Shown: positions 5,942 to 13,073 of the stretch, in pieces
Layout: each line of letters opens with the position of its first letter
Numbering within the stretch: position 1 is the first letter of the stretch
Assembly (NCBI GenBank): GCA_021850085.1
Contig: JAJZRZ010000009.1
Coordinates: 1 to 18,759, forward strand
Length of the DNA stretch: 18,759 nt
Reading direction: 5' to 3'
Source: Actinomycetes bacterium
GTDB taxonomy: Bacteria > Actinomycetota > Coriobacteriia > Anaerosomatales > Anaerosomataceae
The notes under the pieces: model-generated
What the model was told of the DNA's origin: nothing
The model's database searches: none
Seen by the model: the letters and a program-made list of their open reading frames with translations, nothing else
Made by a program: the position numbers and the translations under genes

Positions 5942-7309
5942 ATGCGGGAGTTCGCGGTCTTCTGGGGTTGCACGATCCCGGCGAGGTTCCCCTTCCTAGA
6001 GAAGGCGACGCGGCTGGTCTTCCAGGACCTCGGCGCGACGGTTCACGAGCTGTCCGGTCACACGTGCTGCCCCGAGGGGACACTCGTGAAGGCGAACAAC
6101 GAAGACGCCTTCCACATCGCCGCCGCGCGGAATCTCGCGATCGTGGAGCTAGCCGGCCTCGGCGTGGTGACGCCCTGCAACGGCTGCTACTCGACGTTCA
6201 GGGAGGCCTCCAGCCACCTGCGCAGCGACTGGCGCGCTCGTGAAACGATCAACGAGCGTCTCACCTCGGAGGGATTGCGCTACGACGGTGCCCTCGACGT
6301 CGTGCACTTCGCCGAGTGGCTGGCCGATACCGTCGGGGTCGGCTTGCTCGGCGCGAAGGTGACCAAGCCGCTGTGGGGCATGAAGGTGGCCGTGCACTAC
6401 GGCTGCCACCTGCTCCGCCCGCAGCCGGCCGTGCGCTGGGACGACCCACTCCAGCCCACGAAGGTCGAAGAGCTTGTGGCGGCCCTCGGCGCGAAGGTCG
6501 TGGACTACACCACCAAGATGCAGTGCTGCGGCGGGGCGCTCGACCGCGTGGGAGAGCGTGAGGGCTCGCTCGCGTTCGCACGGCGCAAGCTCCACGACCT
6601 GCAGAACGAGGGCGTCGACGCGCTCGTGGTGGTGTGCCCGAGCTGCTTCCAGCAGTTCGACCTCAACCAGGCGGCGCTGCAGCGAGCCAACGAGGACGTG
6701 CACGTGCCCGTCTTCTACCTCTCGGAGCTGATCGCCCTTTCGATGGGTCATGCGCCCGAGGAGATGGGCCTCGACATGCACCGCGTGCCGGTGGACTCGT
6801 TCCTCGAGAAGTGGGAGGCGCGCGCCGAGGACCGGAAGCATCTGGCGGAGCATTTCAATGTGCAGCTGCTCGTGAAGTGCGAGTCGTGCCAGGCGTGCAA
6901 GGACGACTGCCCGGTGTGCAAGGTGGACCCGGCCTTCCAGCCCACCGAGATCATCGAGGCTCTGCTCGCCGGCCGGCTCGACGAAGTCGTGGCCGATGGG
7001 CAGCTGTGGAAGTGCCTCGAGTGCTACACGTGCCAGGAGATGTGCCATAGCCGCATCGGCATGGCCGACGTCTTCCGTCAGCTCAAGGAGCTCGCGATGG
7101 CTTCCGGCGCCGGCCCTGAGTCGGTGAGCGCCGCCTACGCCGAGTTCCTCAAGACGGGCGCGCTCGGCAAGCCCCGCGAGAGCGCACGCAAGAAGCTCGG
7201 CCTCGGCCCGCTTCCCGAAGGCGGCGGCAACGCCGTTGCCCGCCTGTTGTCGACCGGGCCGTGCGAGGCGGACGCGATGCCTGCCCCGCAACCAGTGGAC
7301 AAGGAGTGA
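5942..7309 (+). CDS. HdrB-HdrC fusion: heterodisulfide-reductase-like iron-sulphur protein
   Basis: A 455-residue cytosolic fusion. Residues 1-265 are HdrB-like, with two cysteine-rich CCG domains: C10, C42/C43, C79, C82 and C155, C195/C196, C232, C235, which in HdrB hold two non-cubane [4Fe-4S] clusters that reduce disulfides. Residues 300-380 are HdrC-like, with two ferredoxin sites, C313-C316-C319-C323 and C358-C361-C364-C368 (CX2CX2CX3C). Methanogen HdrD has the reverse order, C then B. First gene of the operon, 6 bases before the glutaminase gene. The start at 5942 was preferred because HdrB proteins begin close to FAVFWGC and GAGAGAGG lies 11 bases upstream; an in-frame ATG at 5867 would add 25 unconserved residues and lie inside hairpin P2. 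Likely role: electron carrier for the glutamate synthase (inferred); its partner donor is unknown. Confidence 0.85.
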   Translation: MREFAVFWGCTIPARFPFLEKATRLVFQDLGATVHELSGHTCCPEGTLVKANNEDAFHIAAARNLAIVELAGLGVVTPCNGCYSTFREASSHLRSDWRARETINERLTSEGLRYDGALDVVHFAEWLADTVGVGLLGAKVTKPLWGMKVAVHYGCHLLRPQPAVRWDDPLQPTKVEELVAALGAKVVDYTTKMQCCGGALDRVGEREGSLAFARRKLHDLQNEGVDALVVVCPSCFQQFDLNQAALQRANEDVHVPVFYLSELIALSMGHAPEEMGLDMHRVPVDSFLEKWEARAEDRKHLAEHFNVQLLVKCESCQACKDDCPVCKVDPAFQPTEIIEALLAGRLDEVVADGQLWKCLECYTCQEMCHSRIGMADVFRQLKELAMASGAGPESVSAAYAEFLKTGALGKPRESARKKLGLGPLPEGGGNAVARLLSTGPCEADAMPAPQPVDKE

Positions 7310-7315
7310 TCTGAG

Positions 7316-8545
7316 ATGCCGTACGACCTGAACCGCTACGACGGGTTCGCTCCCGCCAACTTCCGCGAGGAGTCACCCTTCAAGATCCACGGCGGGTGCG
7401 GCCTCATGGGCATCTGCGATGAGAGCGGCGCGCTGATGAGCGGCGAGGTGCCGATCCTCGCGATGGCCGTGCAGCGCGACCGCGGCAACGGTCTCGGCGG
7501 CGGGTTCGCTGGCTACGGCATCTACCCCGCGTTCCCCGACCATTTCTGCTTCCACATGATGTACCACGACCTCCGCGCCAAGGAGGAGGCCGAGGCGATC
7601 CTCGACCGGCACTTCCTGATCGAGGTGGCCGAGCCGATGCCCACGCGGCCTGTCAAAGGCATCACCGGCGCTCCGCTGCTGTGGCGCTACTTCATGACCC
7701 CCCACACGCACATGCTCGAAGAGCGCGATGTCTCGGCTGAGGACTACGTCGTGGGCGTGGTCATGCTCGTGAACTCGCGCGTGGACGGCGCTTTCGTGGC
7801 CTCCTCCGGCAAGAACATGGGCGCCTTCAAGGGTGTGGGCTACCCAGAGGAGATCGGCCACTACTTCCGTCTGGAGGAGTACGAGGGTCACACCTGGGTC
7901 GGCCACAACCGCTTCCCCACGAACACGCCCGGCTGGTGGGGTGGCGCGCATCCCTTCACGCTGCTCGACTGGTCGATCGTCCACAACGGCGAGATATCGA
8001 GTTACGGCATCAACAGCCGCTACCTCGAGCAGTTCGGCTACACGTGCTCGCTCGGCACGGACACCGAGGTGGCCGCGTACCTGTTCGACCTGCTGCTACG
8101 CCGCCACAAGCTGCCCGTGGAACTCGCCTGCAAGGCGCTCGCCGCGCCGCTGTGGGACGAGATCGACCGCATGCCGGCGGACGCCGCCGCCCTCATGCGC
8201 TCGCTTCGCGCGGTGTACGGCCCGGGAATGCTCAACGGCCCCTTCGCCATCGTGCTCGGCTTCAATGGCGGCATGGTGGCGCTGAATGATCGCATCAAGC
8301 TCCGCCCGCTCGTGGCCGCCCGCAGCGGCGCCGTGATAATGGTGGCCTCCGAGGAGAGCGCCATCCGCACCGTGCTTCCCGCGCCCGACGAGGTGTGGAC
8401 GCCGAAGGCCGGCGAGCCGGTCATCGCTCGGGTCGCGGGGATGGAGCCACCCTTTCACAGTCAGCTTCACGCGTCGCCTGCTGAGATCTCATGCGCGATG
8501 ACCGCCGTCGAGGCCGCGTGTCATGCCGAGGAGGTCGTCGCCTGA
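7316..8545 (+). CDS. Split glutamate synthase, glutaminase (class II amidotransferase) subunit
   Basis: A 409-residue class II (Ntn) glutamine amidotransferase corresponding to the N-terminal domain of the large glutamate synthase subunit. It releases ammonia from glutamine for the synthase partner. The nucleophile should be C28 (GGCGLMGI), so a 27-residue leader would have to be removed to expose an N-terminal cysteine. Other expected motifs are R199 with RFPTN (199-203), HPF (212-214), HNGEI (223-227, oxyanion hole) and TDTE (248-251). AAGGAG (7301-7306) overlaps the stop region of the fusion gene, 9 bases before this ATG. As in archaeal-type glutamate synthases, the three domains of the large subunit are separate genes here in consecutive order. 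Confidence 0.9.
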   Translation: MPYDLNRYDGFAPANFREESPFKIHGGCGLMGICDESGALMSGEVPILAMAVQRDRGNGLGGGFAGYGIYPAFPDHFCFHMMYHDLRAKEEAEAILDRHFLIEVAEPMPTRPVKGITGAPLLWRYFMTPHTHMLEERDVSAEDYVVGVVMLVNSRVDGAFVASSGKNMGAFKGVGYPEEIGHYFRLEEYEGHTWVGHNRFPTNTPGWWGGAHPFTLLDWSIVHNGEISSYGINSRYLEQFGYTCSLGTDTEVAAYLFDLLLRRHKLPVELACKALAAPLWDEIDRMPADAAALMRSLRAVYGPGMLNGPFAIVLGFNGGMVALNDRIKLRPLVAARSGAVIMVASEESAIRTVLPAPDEVWTPKAGEPVIARVAGMEPPFHSQLHASPAEISCAMTAVEAACHAEEVVA

Positions 8546-8546
8546 T

Positions 8547-10058
8547 ATGCAGCAGTCCTTCGTCCAGCCCGAGTTCCGGGTCAAGATCGACTACGACAAG
8601 TGCCACAAGTGCGGCCGCTGCGTGCAGCAGTGCGGCTGGGGTGTGTACGACTTCAACGAGCGCCCCGTCCCGCACGACGAGAAGTGCCGCGCCTGCCACC
8701 GCTGCGTGACGTTCTGTCCCGCGCACTGCATCACCATCGAGAAGAACACGCTCGCCTTCCGGGACAACGACAACTGGTCGACCGACGCGCGCAAGGCGGT
8801 ATGGAAGCAGGCCGAGACCGGCGGCGTGCTGCTCACCTCGATGGGCAATCCGAAGCCCTACGAGCGCATCTTCGACAAGCTCCTGCTCGACGCGTGTCAG
8901 GTCACCAACCCGTCCATCGACCCGCTCCGCGAGCCGATGGAGCTGCGGACCTACCTCGGCAGGAAGCCCGACAACGTGGAGATCGTTCCCGACGGCAACG
9001 GCGGCTTCAAGCTTGCCGAGGGCGCCGGCGTGCACCACAACATCAAGCTCGACACACCCATCATCTTCTCTCCGATGAGCTACGGCTCGGTGTCTTTGAA
9101 CGTCCACCGTTCGCTTGCGATGGCTGCCGAGCGCTGCGGCATCCTGATGAACACCGGTGAGGGCGGCCTGCACGAGGACCTCTACCCGTACCAGGACAAC
9201 GTGATCGTCCAGGTGGCCTCGGGCCGCTTCGGCGTGTCCCCCGAGTACCTGCAGCGCGGCGCGGCCATCGAGATCAAGATCGGCCAGGGTGCCAAACCGG
9301 GCATCGGCGGGCACCTGCCGGGCGAGAAGATCGACCGCGAGGTCTCGGCCACGCGCATGATCCCGCAGGGTTCCGACGCCATCTCTCCGGCACCGCACCA
9401 CGACATCTACTCCATCGAAGACCTGCGCCAACTCATCTACGCGCTCAAGGAGGCAAGCGGTTACAAGCCGGTCGGCGTGAAGATCGCGGCCGTGCACAAC
9501 GTGGCCGCCATCGCGAGCGGCATCGTCCGCGCCGGCGCGGACTACGTGTATCTCGATGGCTTTCGAGGCGGCACCGGTGCGGCGCCCGCCGTGATCCGCG
9601 ACCATATCGGCATCCCGATCGAGATCGCGATCGCCGTGGTGGACCAGCGCCTGCGCGAGGAGGGCATCCGCAACCAGGCGTCGATCATCGCGGCGGGTTC
9701 GATCCGATCATCGGCAGATGCGGCCAAAGCCATCGCGCTCGGCGCGGACGTGGTCGCCATCGGCACGGCTGCCCTGCTCGCGCTCGGCTGCCACCTGTGC
9801 CAGAGCTGCCACACCGGCAAGTGTTCGTGGGGCATCACCACGCAGAAGCCGGAGCTCACGCGCCGCATCGACCCGGAATGGGGTGCCGAGCGGCTCACCA
9901 ACCTGGTGCACGCGTGGAGCCACGAGCTACAGGAGATCCTCGGCGCGCTCGGCGTGAACGCCGTGGAGAGCCTGCGCGGCAGCCGAGAGCGCCTGCGCGC
10001 GGTCGGGCTCGACGAGCAGACGTGCCGCATCCTCGGCGTCAAGCCGGCCGGGCTGTAA
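8547..10058 (+). CDS. Split glutamate synthase, ferredoxin/FMN-binding synthase subunit
   Basis: A 503-residue protein with an N-terminal 2[4Fe-4S] ferredoxin domain (C19-C22-C25-C29 and C47-C50-C53-C57), then the FMN-binding TIM barrel of glutamate synthase (about 165-470). Visible barrel motifs include SPMSYGSVS (175-183), GEGGLHED (204-211), KIGQGAKPGIGGHLPGEK (244-261), DGFRGGTGAAP (337-347) and AAGSIRSSAD (382-391). C415, C421 and C426 in CHLCQSCHTGKC keep the C-X5-C-X4-C spacing of the [3Fe-4S] site of GltB. It joins ammonia to 2-oxoglutarate and reduces the imine with electrons from its clusters, giving glutamate. The ATG at 8547 follows the previous stop by one base, with GAGGAGG 12 bases upstream; an in-frame ATG at 8523 is possible. 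It is therefore ferredoxin-type, not NAD(P)H-linked by itself. Confidence 0.93.
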   Translation: MQQSFVQPEFRVKIDYDKCHKCGRCVQQCGWGVYDFNERPVPHDEKCRACHRCVTFCPAHCITIEKNTLAFRDNDNWSTDARKAVWKQAETGGVLLTSMGNPKPYERIFDKLLLDACQVTNPSIDPLREPMELRTYLGRKPDNVEIVPDGNGGFKLAEGAGVHHNIKLDTPIIFSPMSYGSVSLNVHRSLAMAAERCGILMNTGEGGLHEDLYPYQDNVIVQVASGRFGVSPEYLQRGAAIEIKIGQGAKPGIGGHLPGEKIDREVSATRMIPQGSDAISPAPHHDIYSIEDLRQLIYALKEASGYKPVGVKIAAVHNVAAIASGIVRAGADYVYLDGFRGGTGAAPAVIRDHIGIPIEIAIAVVDQRLREEGIRNQASIIAAGSIRSSADAAKAIALGADVVAIGTAALLALGCHLCQSCHTGKCSWGITTQKPELTRRIDPEWGAERLTNLVHAWSHELQEILGALGVNAVESLRGSRERLRAVGLDEQTCRILGVKPAGL

Positions 10059-10073
10059 AGGAGGGACGAAAGC

Positions 10074-10904
10074 ATGAAGCCAGCAAGTATCGCCCCGCCC
10101 GCCGGCGTGATCGAGGGTTACCGCTATGTGGCGCCTGCGGTGGAGTGTGACGGCGCGACCGTGCGCATGGACGCGCAGGGCGTGTACTTCCAGCAGCTCA
10201 ACGATGCCGTGCGCGAGGAGATCGCATCCGGCGCGAAGCTGATCAGGCTCAGCAACGTGAACGGCCAGCGCTACATCGGCACAGGTCTTCGCGTGTCGGG
10301 CGTGAAGATCGAGGTGGAGGGCACCGCGGGCAACGACCTCGCGATGTTCTCGGACGGCATCGAGATCGAGGTGTTCGGCAACGGGCAAGACGGCGTGGGC
10401 AACACGATGAGCAGCGGGCGCATCGTCGTGCACGGCGATGCCGGCGACGTGCTCGGCTACGGCATGCGCGGCGGCAGCGTTTACATCAGAGGCGACGTGG
10501 GTTATCGCGTGGGCATCCACATGAAGGCATTCGAGAAGCTCGTGCCGGTGCTCGTGTGCGGCGGCAAGGCGCGCGACTTCTTCGGCGAGTATATGGCGGG
10601 CGGGATGCTCGTGTTGCTCGGCATCAACGCTCGTGATGACAGCCAGCCGATCGCCGGGGGCTTCCTAGGAGCGGGCATGCACGGCGGTGTCATATACGTC
10701 CGTGGCAGCGTGGAGCCGTGGCAGTGCGGCGCCGAGGTGGCCATCGCGACGGTGGGCGAGGAGCACATGGCCGAGCTGCGCCCCGTGATCGAGGACTACG
10801 CGAAGGCCATGGGTATGGATGCCGAGGATATCCTCTCGCAGCCGTTCACGCGCATCGCGCCGATGAGCCACCGGCCGTACGCCAAACTCTATGCATCGAT
10901 GTAG
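10074..10904 (+). CDS. Split glutamate synthase, GXGXG (alpha-C) subunit
   Basis: A 276-residue protein with the GXGXG beta-helix domain that forms the C-terminal part of GltB and also occurs in formylmethanofuran dehydrogenase subunit C. The repeated glycine-rich turns are seen in residues 70-215, for example VFGNGQDGVGNTM (100-112), GDAGDVLGYGMRGGSVYIRG (121-140) and FLGAGMHGGVIYVRG (197-211). The domain is structural, supporting the synthase and the internal ammonia path. AGGAGGG sits 8 bases before the ATG and the gap to the upstream gene is 15 bases. The stop codon directly abuts the stop of the convergent acetyltransferase gene with no space for a separate terminator. No gltD-like NAD(P)H subunit follows, so the operon ends here. 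Confidence 0.93.
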   Translation: MKPASIAPPAGVIEGYRYVAPAVECDGATVRMDAQGVYFQQLNDAVREEIASGAKLIRLSNVNGQRYIGTGLRVSGVKIEVEGTAGNDLAMFSDGIEIEVFGNGQDGVGNTMSSGRIVVHGDAGDVLGYGMRGGSVYIRGDVGYRVGIHMKAFEKLVPVLVCGGKARDFFGEYMAGGMLVLLGINARDDSQPIAGGFLGAGMHGGVIYVRGSVEPWQCGAEVAIATVGEEHMAELRPVIEDYAKAMGMDAEDILSQPFTRIAPMSHRPYAKLYASM

Positions 10905-11459
10905 TCAGGCGGTGTCGCCGTGCAGTTCGCGAAACTCGTGCTCGAGCATGTCGAGGACGAGGTGATCCTGCCACTCACCCTCGATGAAGATGGCTTCGCG
11001 CTCGCGGCCGACCTCGGTGAAGCCGATGGCGCGGTACGCGGCGAGGCCGCGCCTGTTGTCCGGGTGGCATCGCAGATGCACGCGGTGCAGCCCCAGCTCG
11101 CCGAAGGCGTGACGCAGCAACGCGATCATTGCGTCCCGGCCATAGCCGAGGCCCCACTGAACCTTGTCACCAATCATGATGCCGAGCTCCCCGCTGCGGT
11201 GCGTGCGGTCGATGCGGTGCAGGCCTGTGTTGCCGAGATATCTTCCGGTCCCGGCGTCATGGATCTGCAGCACGAGATCGCTCTCGGAGGCGAGCATCTC
11301 GGCGTACCAGCGCGCTTCGTCCTCCACGGAGATGGGTTCGTGCCCGGAGAGCATGTAGCGGTTCACATCGGGGTCGCGCAGCCACGAGATGACGAGCGGT
11401 ATATTCTCGGCATCGAGGGGCCGAAGAAGGACCCGGTCGCCGGAAAGAGTCGCACGCAC
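10905..11459 (-). CDS. GNAT family N-acetyltransferase (RimJ/RimL-like)
   Basis: A 184-residue acetyltransferase of the GNAT fold. The N-terminal RVLLRPLDAENIPLVISWLR resembles the RimJ/RimL branch, and the acetyl-CoA loop is WGLGYGRDA (102-110), followed by HRVHLRCHPDNRRGLAAYRA and GFTEVGR, the usual end of the fold. RimJ/RimL relatives acetylate protein N-termini or small amines; the substrate here is unknown. It starts with GTG at 11459, supported by GGGAG about 9 bases upstream. It is divergent from glnA across a 163-base region and converges stop-to-stop with the GXGXG gene. Nothing links it functionally to nitrogen assimilation. Confidence 0.88.
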   Translation of the reverse strand: MRATLSGDRVLLRPLDAENIPLVISWLRDPDVNRYMLSGHEPISVEDEARWYAEMLASESDLVLQIHDAGTGRYLGNTGLHRIDRTHRSGELGIMIGDKVQWGLGYGRDAMIALLRHAFGELGLHRVHLRCHPDNRRGLAAYRAIGFTEVGREREAIFIEGEWQDHLVLDMLEHEFRELHGDTA

Positions 11460-11548
11460 TTACTCCACGCTCCCATCACCCGAAGGTCTCAGCCACTCTC
11501 GCACATCGCGGCTCCCGCATGGAAGATTCTCGCGGCGTTCTCGGAGGC

Positions 11549-11580
11549 GAAACACATCTGAAACATCGGCTGCGTAGGCT
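11549..11580 (+). promoter_or_regulatory. glnA promoter with GAAAC-N6-GAAAC repeat (GlnR-like operator)
   Basis: GAAAC occurs at 11549-11553 and 11560-11564, exactly six bases apart, an 11-bp period. Actinobacterial GlnR operators alternate GTNAC and GAAAC at this same spacing, so this looks like a partial GlnR site. A possible -10, TAGGCT, lies at 11575-11580, which puts the repeat over the -35 region where an activator would act; no good -35 hexamer exists. The bases where flanking GTNAC units would fall do not match well. The GlnR-like regulator is encoded just after glnA. Confidence 0.45.
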
Positions 11581-11622
11581 ACCAGCATAGCCATGGGCCT
11601 CGACATCAGGAGGATTCGAACG

Positions 11623-12963
11623 ATGACCAAGAAGTGGGACAAGGACTACGTCTTGAAGAGCGTGGAGGAGCGTGGCACGCGCTTCGTGCGCTTCTGGTTC
11701 ACCGACGTGCTCGGCTTCCTGAAGTCGTTCGCGGTGACCGACAGCGAGCTCGAGGGAGCGTTCGACGAGGGAATGGGCTTCGACGGATCCTCCATCGACG
11801 GTTTCACCAGGATCGAAGAGTCTGACATGGTCGCCTTCCCCGACCCCACCACGTTCCAGATGCTGCCGTGGCGCAGCAACGGCGACGGCGGCACAGGTCG
11901 GATGTTCTGCGACGTGTTGAATCCCGACGGCACCCCGTTCGAGGGCGATCCCCGCTACGCGCTCAAGCGCGTGCTGGCGAAGGCCGCAGACATGGGTTAC
12001 ACCATGTACGTGGGTCCCGAGCTCGAGTTCTTCTACTTCGCCGACAGCACGGGCACCGAGGTCCTCGACCAGGGCGGGTACTTCGACCTCACGCCCCTCG
12101 ACGTCGCGAGCGACCTGCGCCGCGAGACCGTGCTCGCGCTTGAGAGGCTCGGGATTCCGGTCGAGTACTCGCACCACGAGGTGGCCCCGTCGCAGCACGA
12201 GATCGATCTACGCTACGCGGACGCCCTCACCATGGCGGACAACGTGATGACCTACCGCCTCACCGTCAAAGAGATCGCGTACGCCAACGGCGTGTACGCC
12301 ACCTTCATGCCTAAGCCCATCCAGGGCCAGAACGGATCGGGCATGCACGTGCACCAGTCGCTGTTCGATGCCGAGGGCAACGCGTTCTTCGACGCGGACG
12401 ATCCCGAGGGCTACAACCTCTCGGCCGTGGGCAAGTCCTACATCGCCGGTCTGCTGAAGTACGCCCCGGAGTTCTGCGCGGTCACGAACCAGTTCGTGAA
12501 CTCGTACAAGCGCCTCGTCCCGGGATATGAGGCCCCCGTGTATGTGACTTGGGCGCGCCGCAACCGTTCGGCCATGGTGCGCGTGCCGATGTACAAGCCG
12601 GGCAAGGAAGTGGCCACTCGAGTCGAGCTGCGAAGCCCCGACCCGTCGGCCAACCCGTACCTCGCCTTCGCGGTGATGCTGGGCGCCGGCCTCAAGGGCG
12701 TCGAGGATGGCCTGAAGCTGATGCCCGAGGCCACGAACAACATCTTCGACATGACCGAGGAGGAGCTGGACGCGGCAGGTATCCAGACACTGCCGAAGGA
12801 CCTCGGCGAGGCGATCGCGTTGTTCGAGCAGTCCGCATTGATGAAGGAGATCCTCGGCGAGCACATCCACAGCTTCTTCGTTGCCAACAAGAAGAAGGAG
12901 TGGAGCGAGTACGTTGCCTATGTGTCACCATGGGAGCAGGGCAAGTACCTGTCGATCCTGTAG
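11623..12963 (+). CDS. glnA: Glutamine synthetase, type I-alpha
   Basis: A 446-residue glutamine synthetase that makes glutamine from glutamate, ammonia and ATP; it acts as a cytosolic dodecamer. Metal and substrate residues are E133 and E135 (GPELEFF), E186 and E193 (HHEVAPSQHE), H242 (NGSGMHVHQS) and R333/E335 (RVELRSPDP). The position equivalent to the adenylylated tyrosine of the beta type is F375 in NIFDMTEEE, so AMP modification is not expected. R63 (GFTRIEESDM) corresponds to the arginine used for glutamine feedback inhibition in Bacillus-type enzymes. Length also fits the alpha type. The start at 11623 was chosen because AGGAGG (11608-11613) is 9 bases upstream; an in-frame ATG at 11593 lacks one. 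Together with the upstream operon it completes the GS-GOGAT cycle. Confidence 0.98.
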   Translation: MTKKWDKDYVLKSVEERGTRFVRFWFTDVLGFLKSFAVTDSELEGAFDEGMGFDGSSIDGFTRIEESDMVAFPDPTTFQMLPWRSNGDGGTGRMFCDVLNPDGTPFEGDPRYALKRVLAKAADMGYTMYVGPELEFFYFADSTGTEVLDQGGYFDLTPLDVASDLRRETVLALERLGIPVEYSHHEVAPSQHEIDLRYADALTMADNVMTYRLTVKEIAYANGVYATFMPKPIQGQNGSGMHVHQSLFDAEGNAFFDADDPEGYNLSAVGKSYIAGLLKYAPEFCAVTNQFVNSYKRLVPGYEAPVYVTWARRNRSAMVRVPMYKPGKEVATRVELRSPDPSANPYLAFAVMLGAGLKGVEDGLKLMPEATNNIFDMTEEELDAAGIQTLPKDLGEAIALFEQSALMKEILGEHIHSFFVANKKKEWSEYVAYVSPWEQGKYLSIL

Positions 12964-12976
12964 CGATCGGTATCGC

Positions 12977-13043
12977 CGCCGGGTGCCTGCCCGGCGTACC
13001 TGTAGCGGCAATGGCGCCGGGCGGGAAATCTCCCGCCCGGCGC
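12977..13043 (+). terminator. Two consecutive strong hairpins after glnA
   Basis: The first has a 7-bp stem, CGCCGGG (12977-12983) with CCCGGCG (12990-12996), loop TGCCTG. The second has a perfect 13-bp stem at 13014-13026 with 13031-13043 and loop AATC. Neither is followed by a U-run, so they may be pause, RNA-stabilising or Rho-assisted structures rather than a classical intrinsic terminator. They separate glnA from the GlnR-like gene, which begins 31 bases further on, and would make its expression partly independent. Confidence 0.6.
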
Positions 13044-13073
13044 TGTCCTATAGCGGGGAGGGAGGTTCGTGCG

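Noticed and set aside
8523..8546. Upstream ATG for the Fe-S/FMN glutamate synthase subunit
   Set aside because: It overlaps the previous gene and has a poorer ribosome-binding site than the ATG at 8547; kept only as an alternative.
11577..11592. GGCTA/TAGCC hairpin with a six-base loop before glnA as a second ANTAR target
   Set aside because: The loop CCAGCA has G at position 4 but not A at position 1, there is no partner hairpin, and it overlaps the presumed -10.
12549..13073. Extension of the GlnR-like reading frame upstream into glnA
   Set aside because: The extension lies wholly over the end of glnA in another frame and has Arg-rich shadow composition; a strong ribosome-binding site supports the start at 13074.
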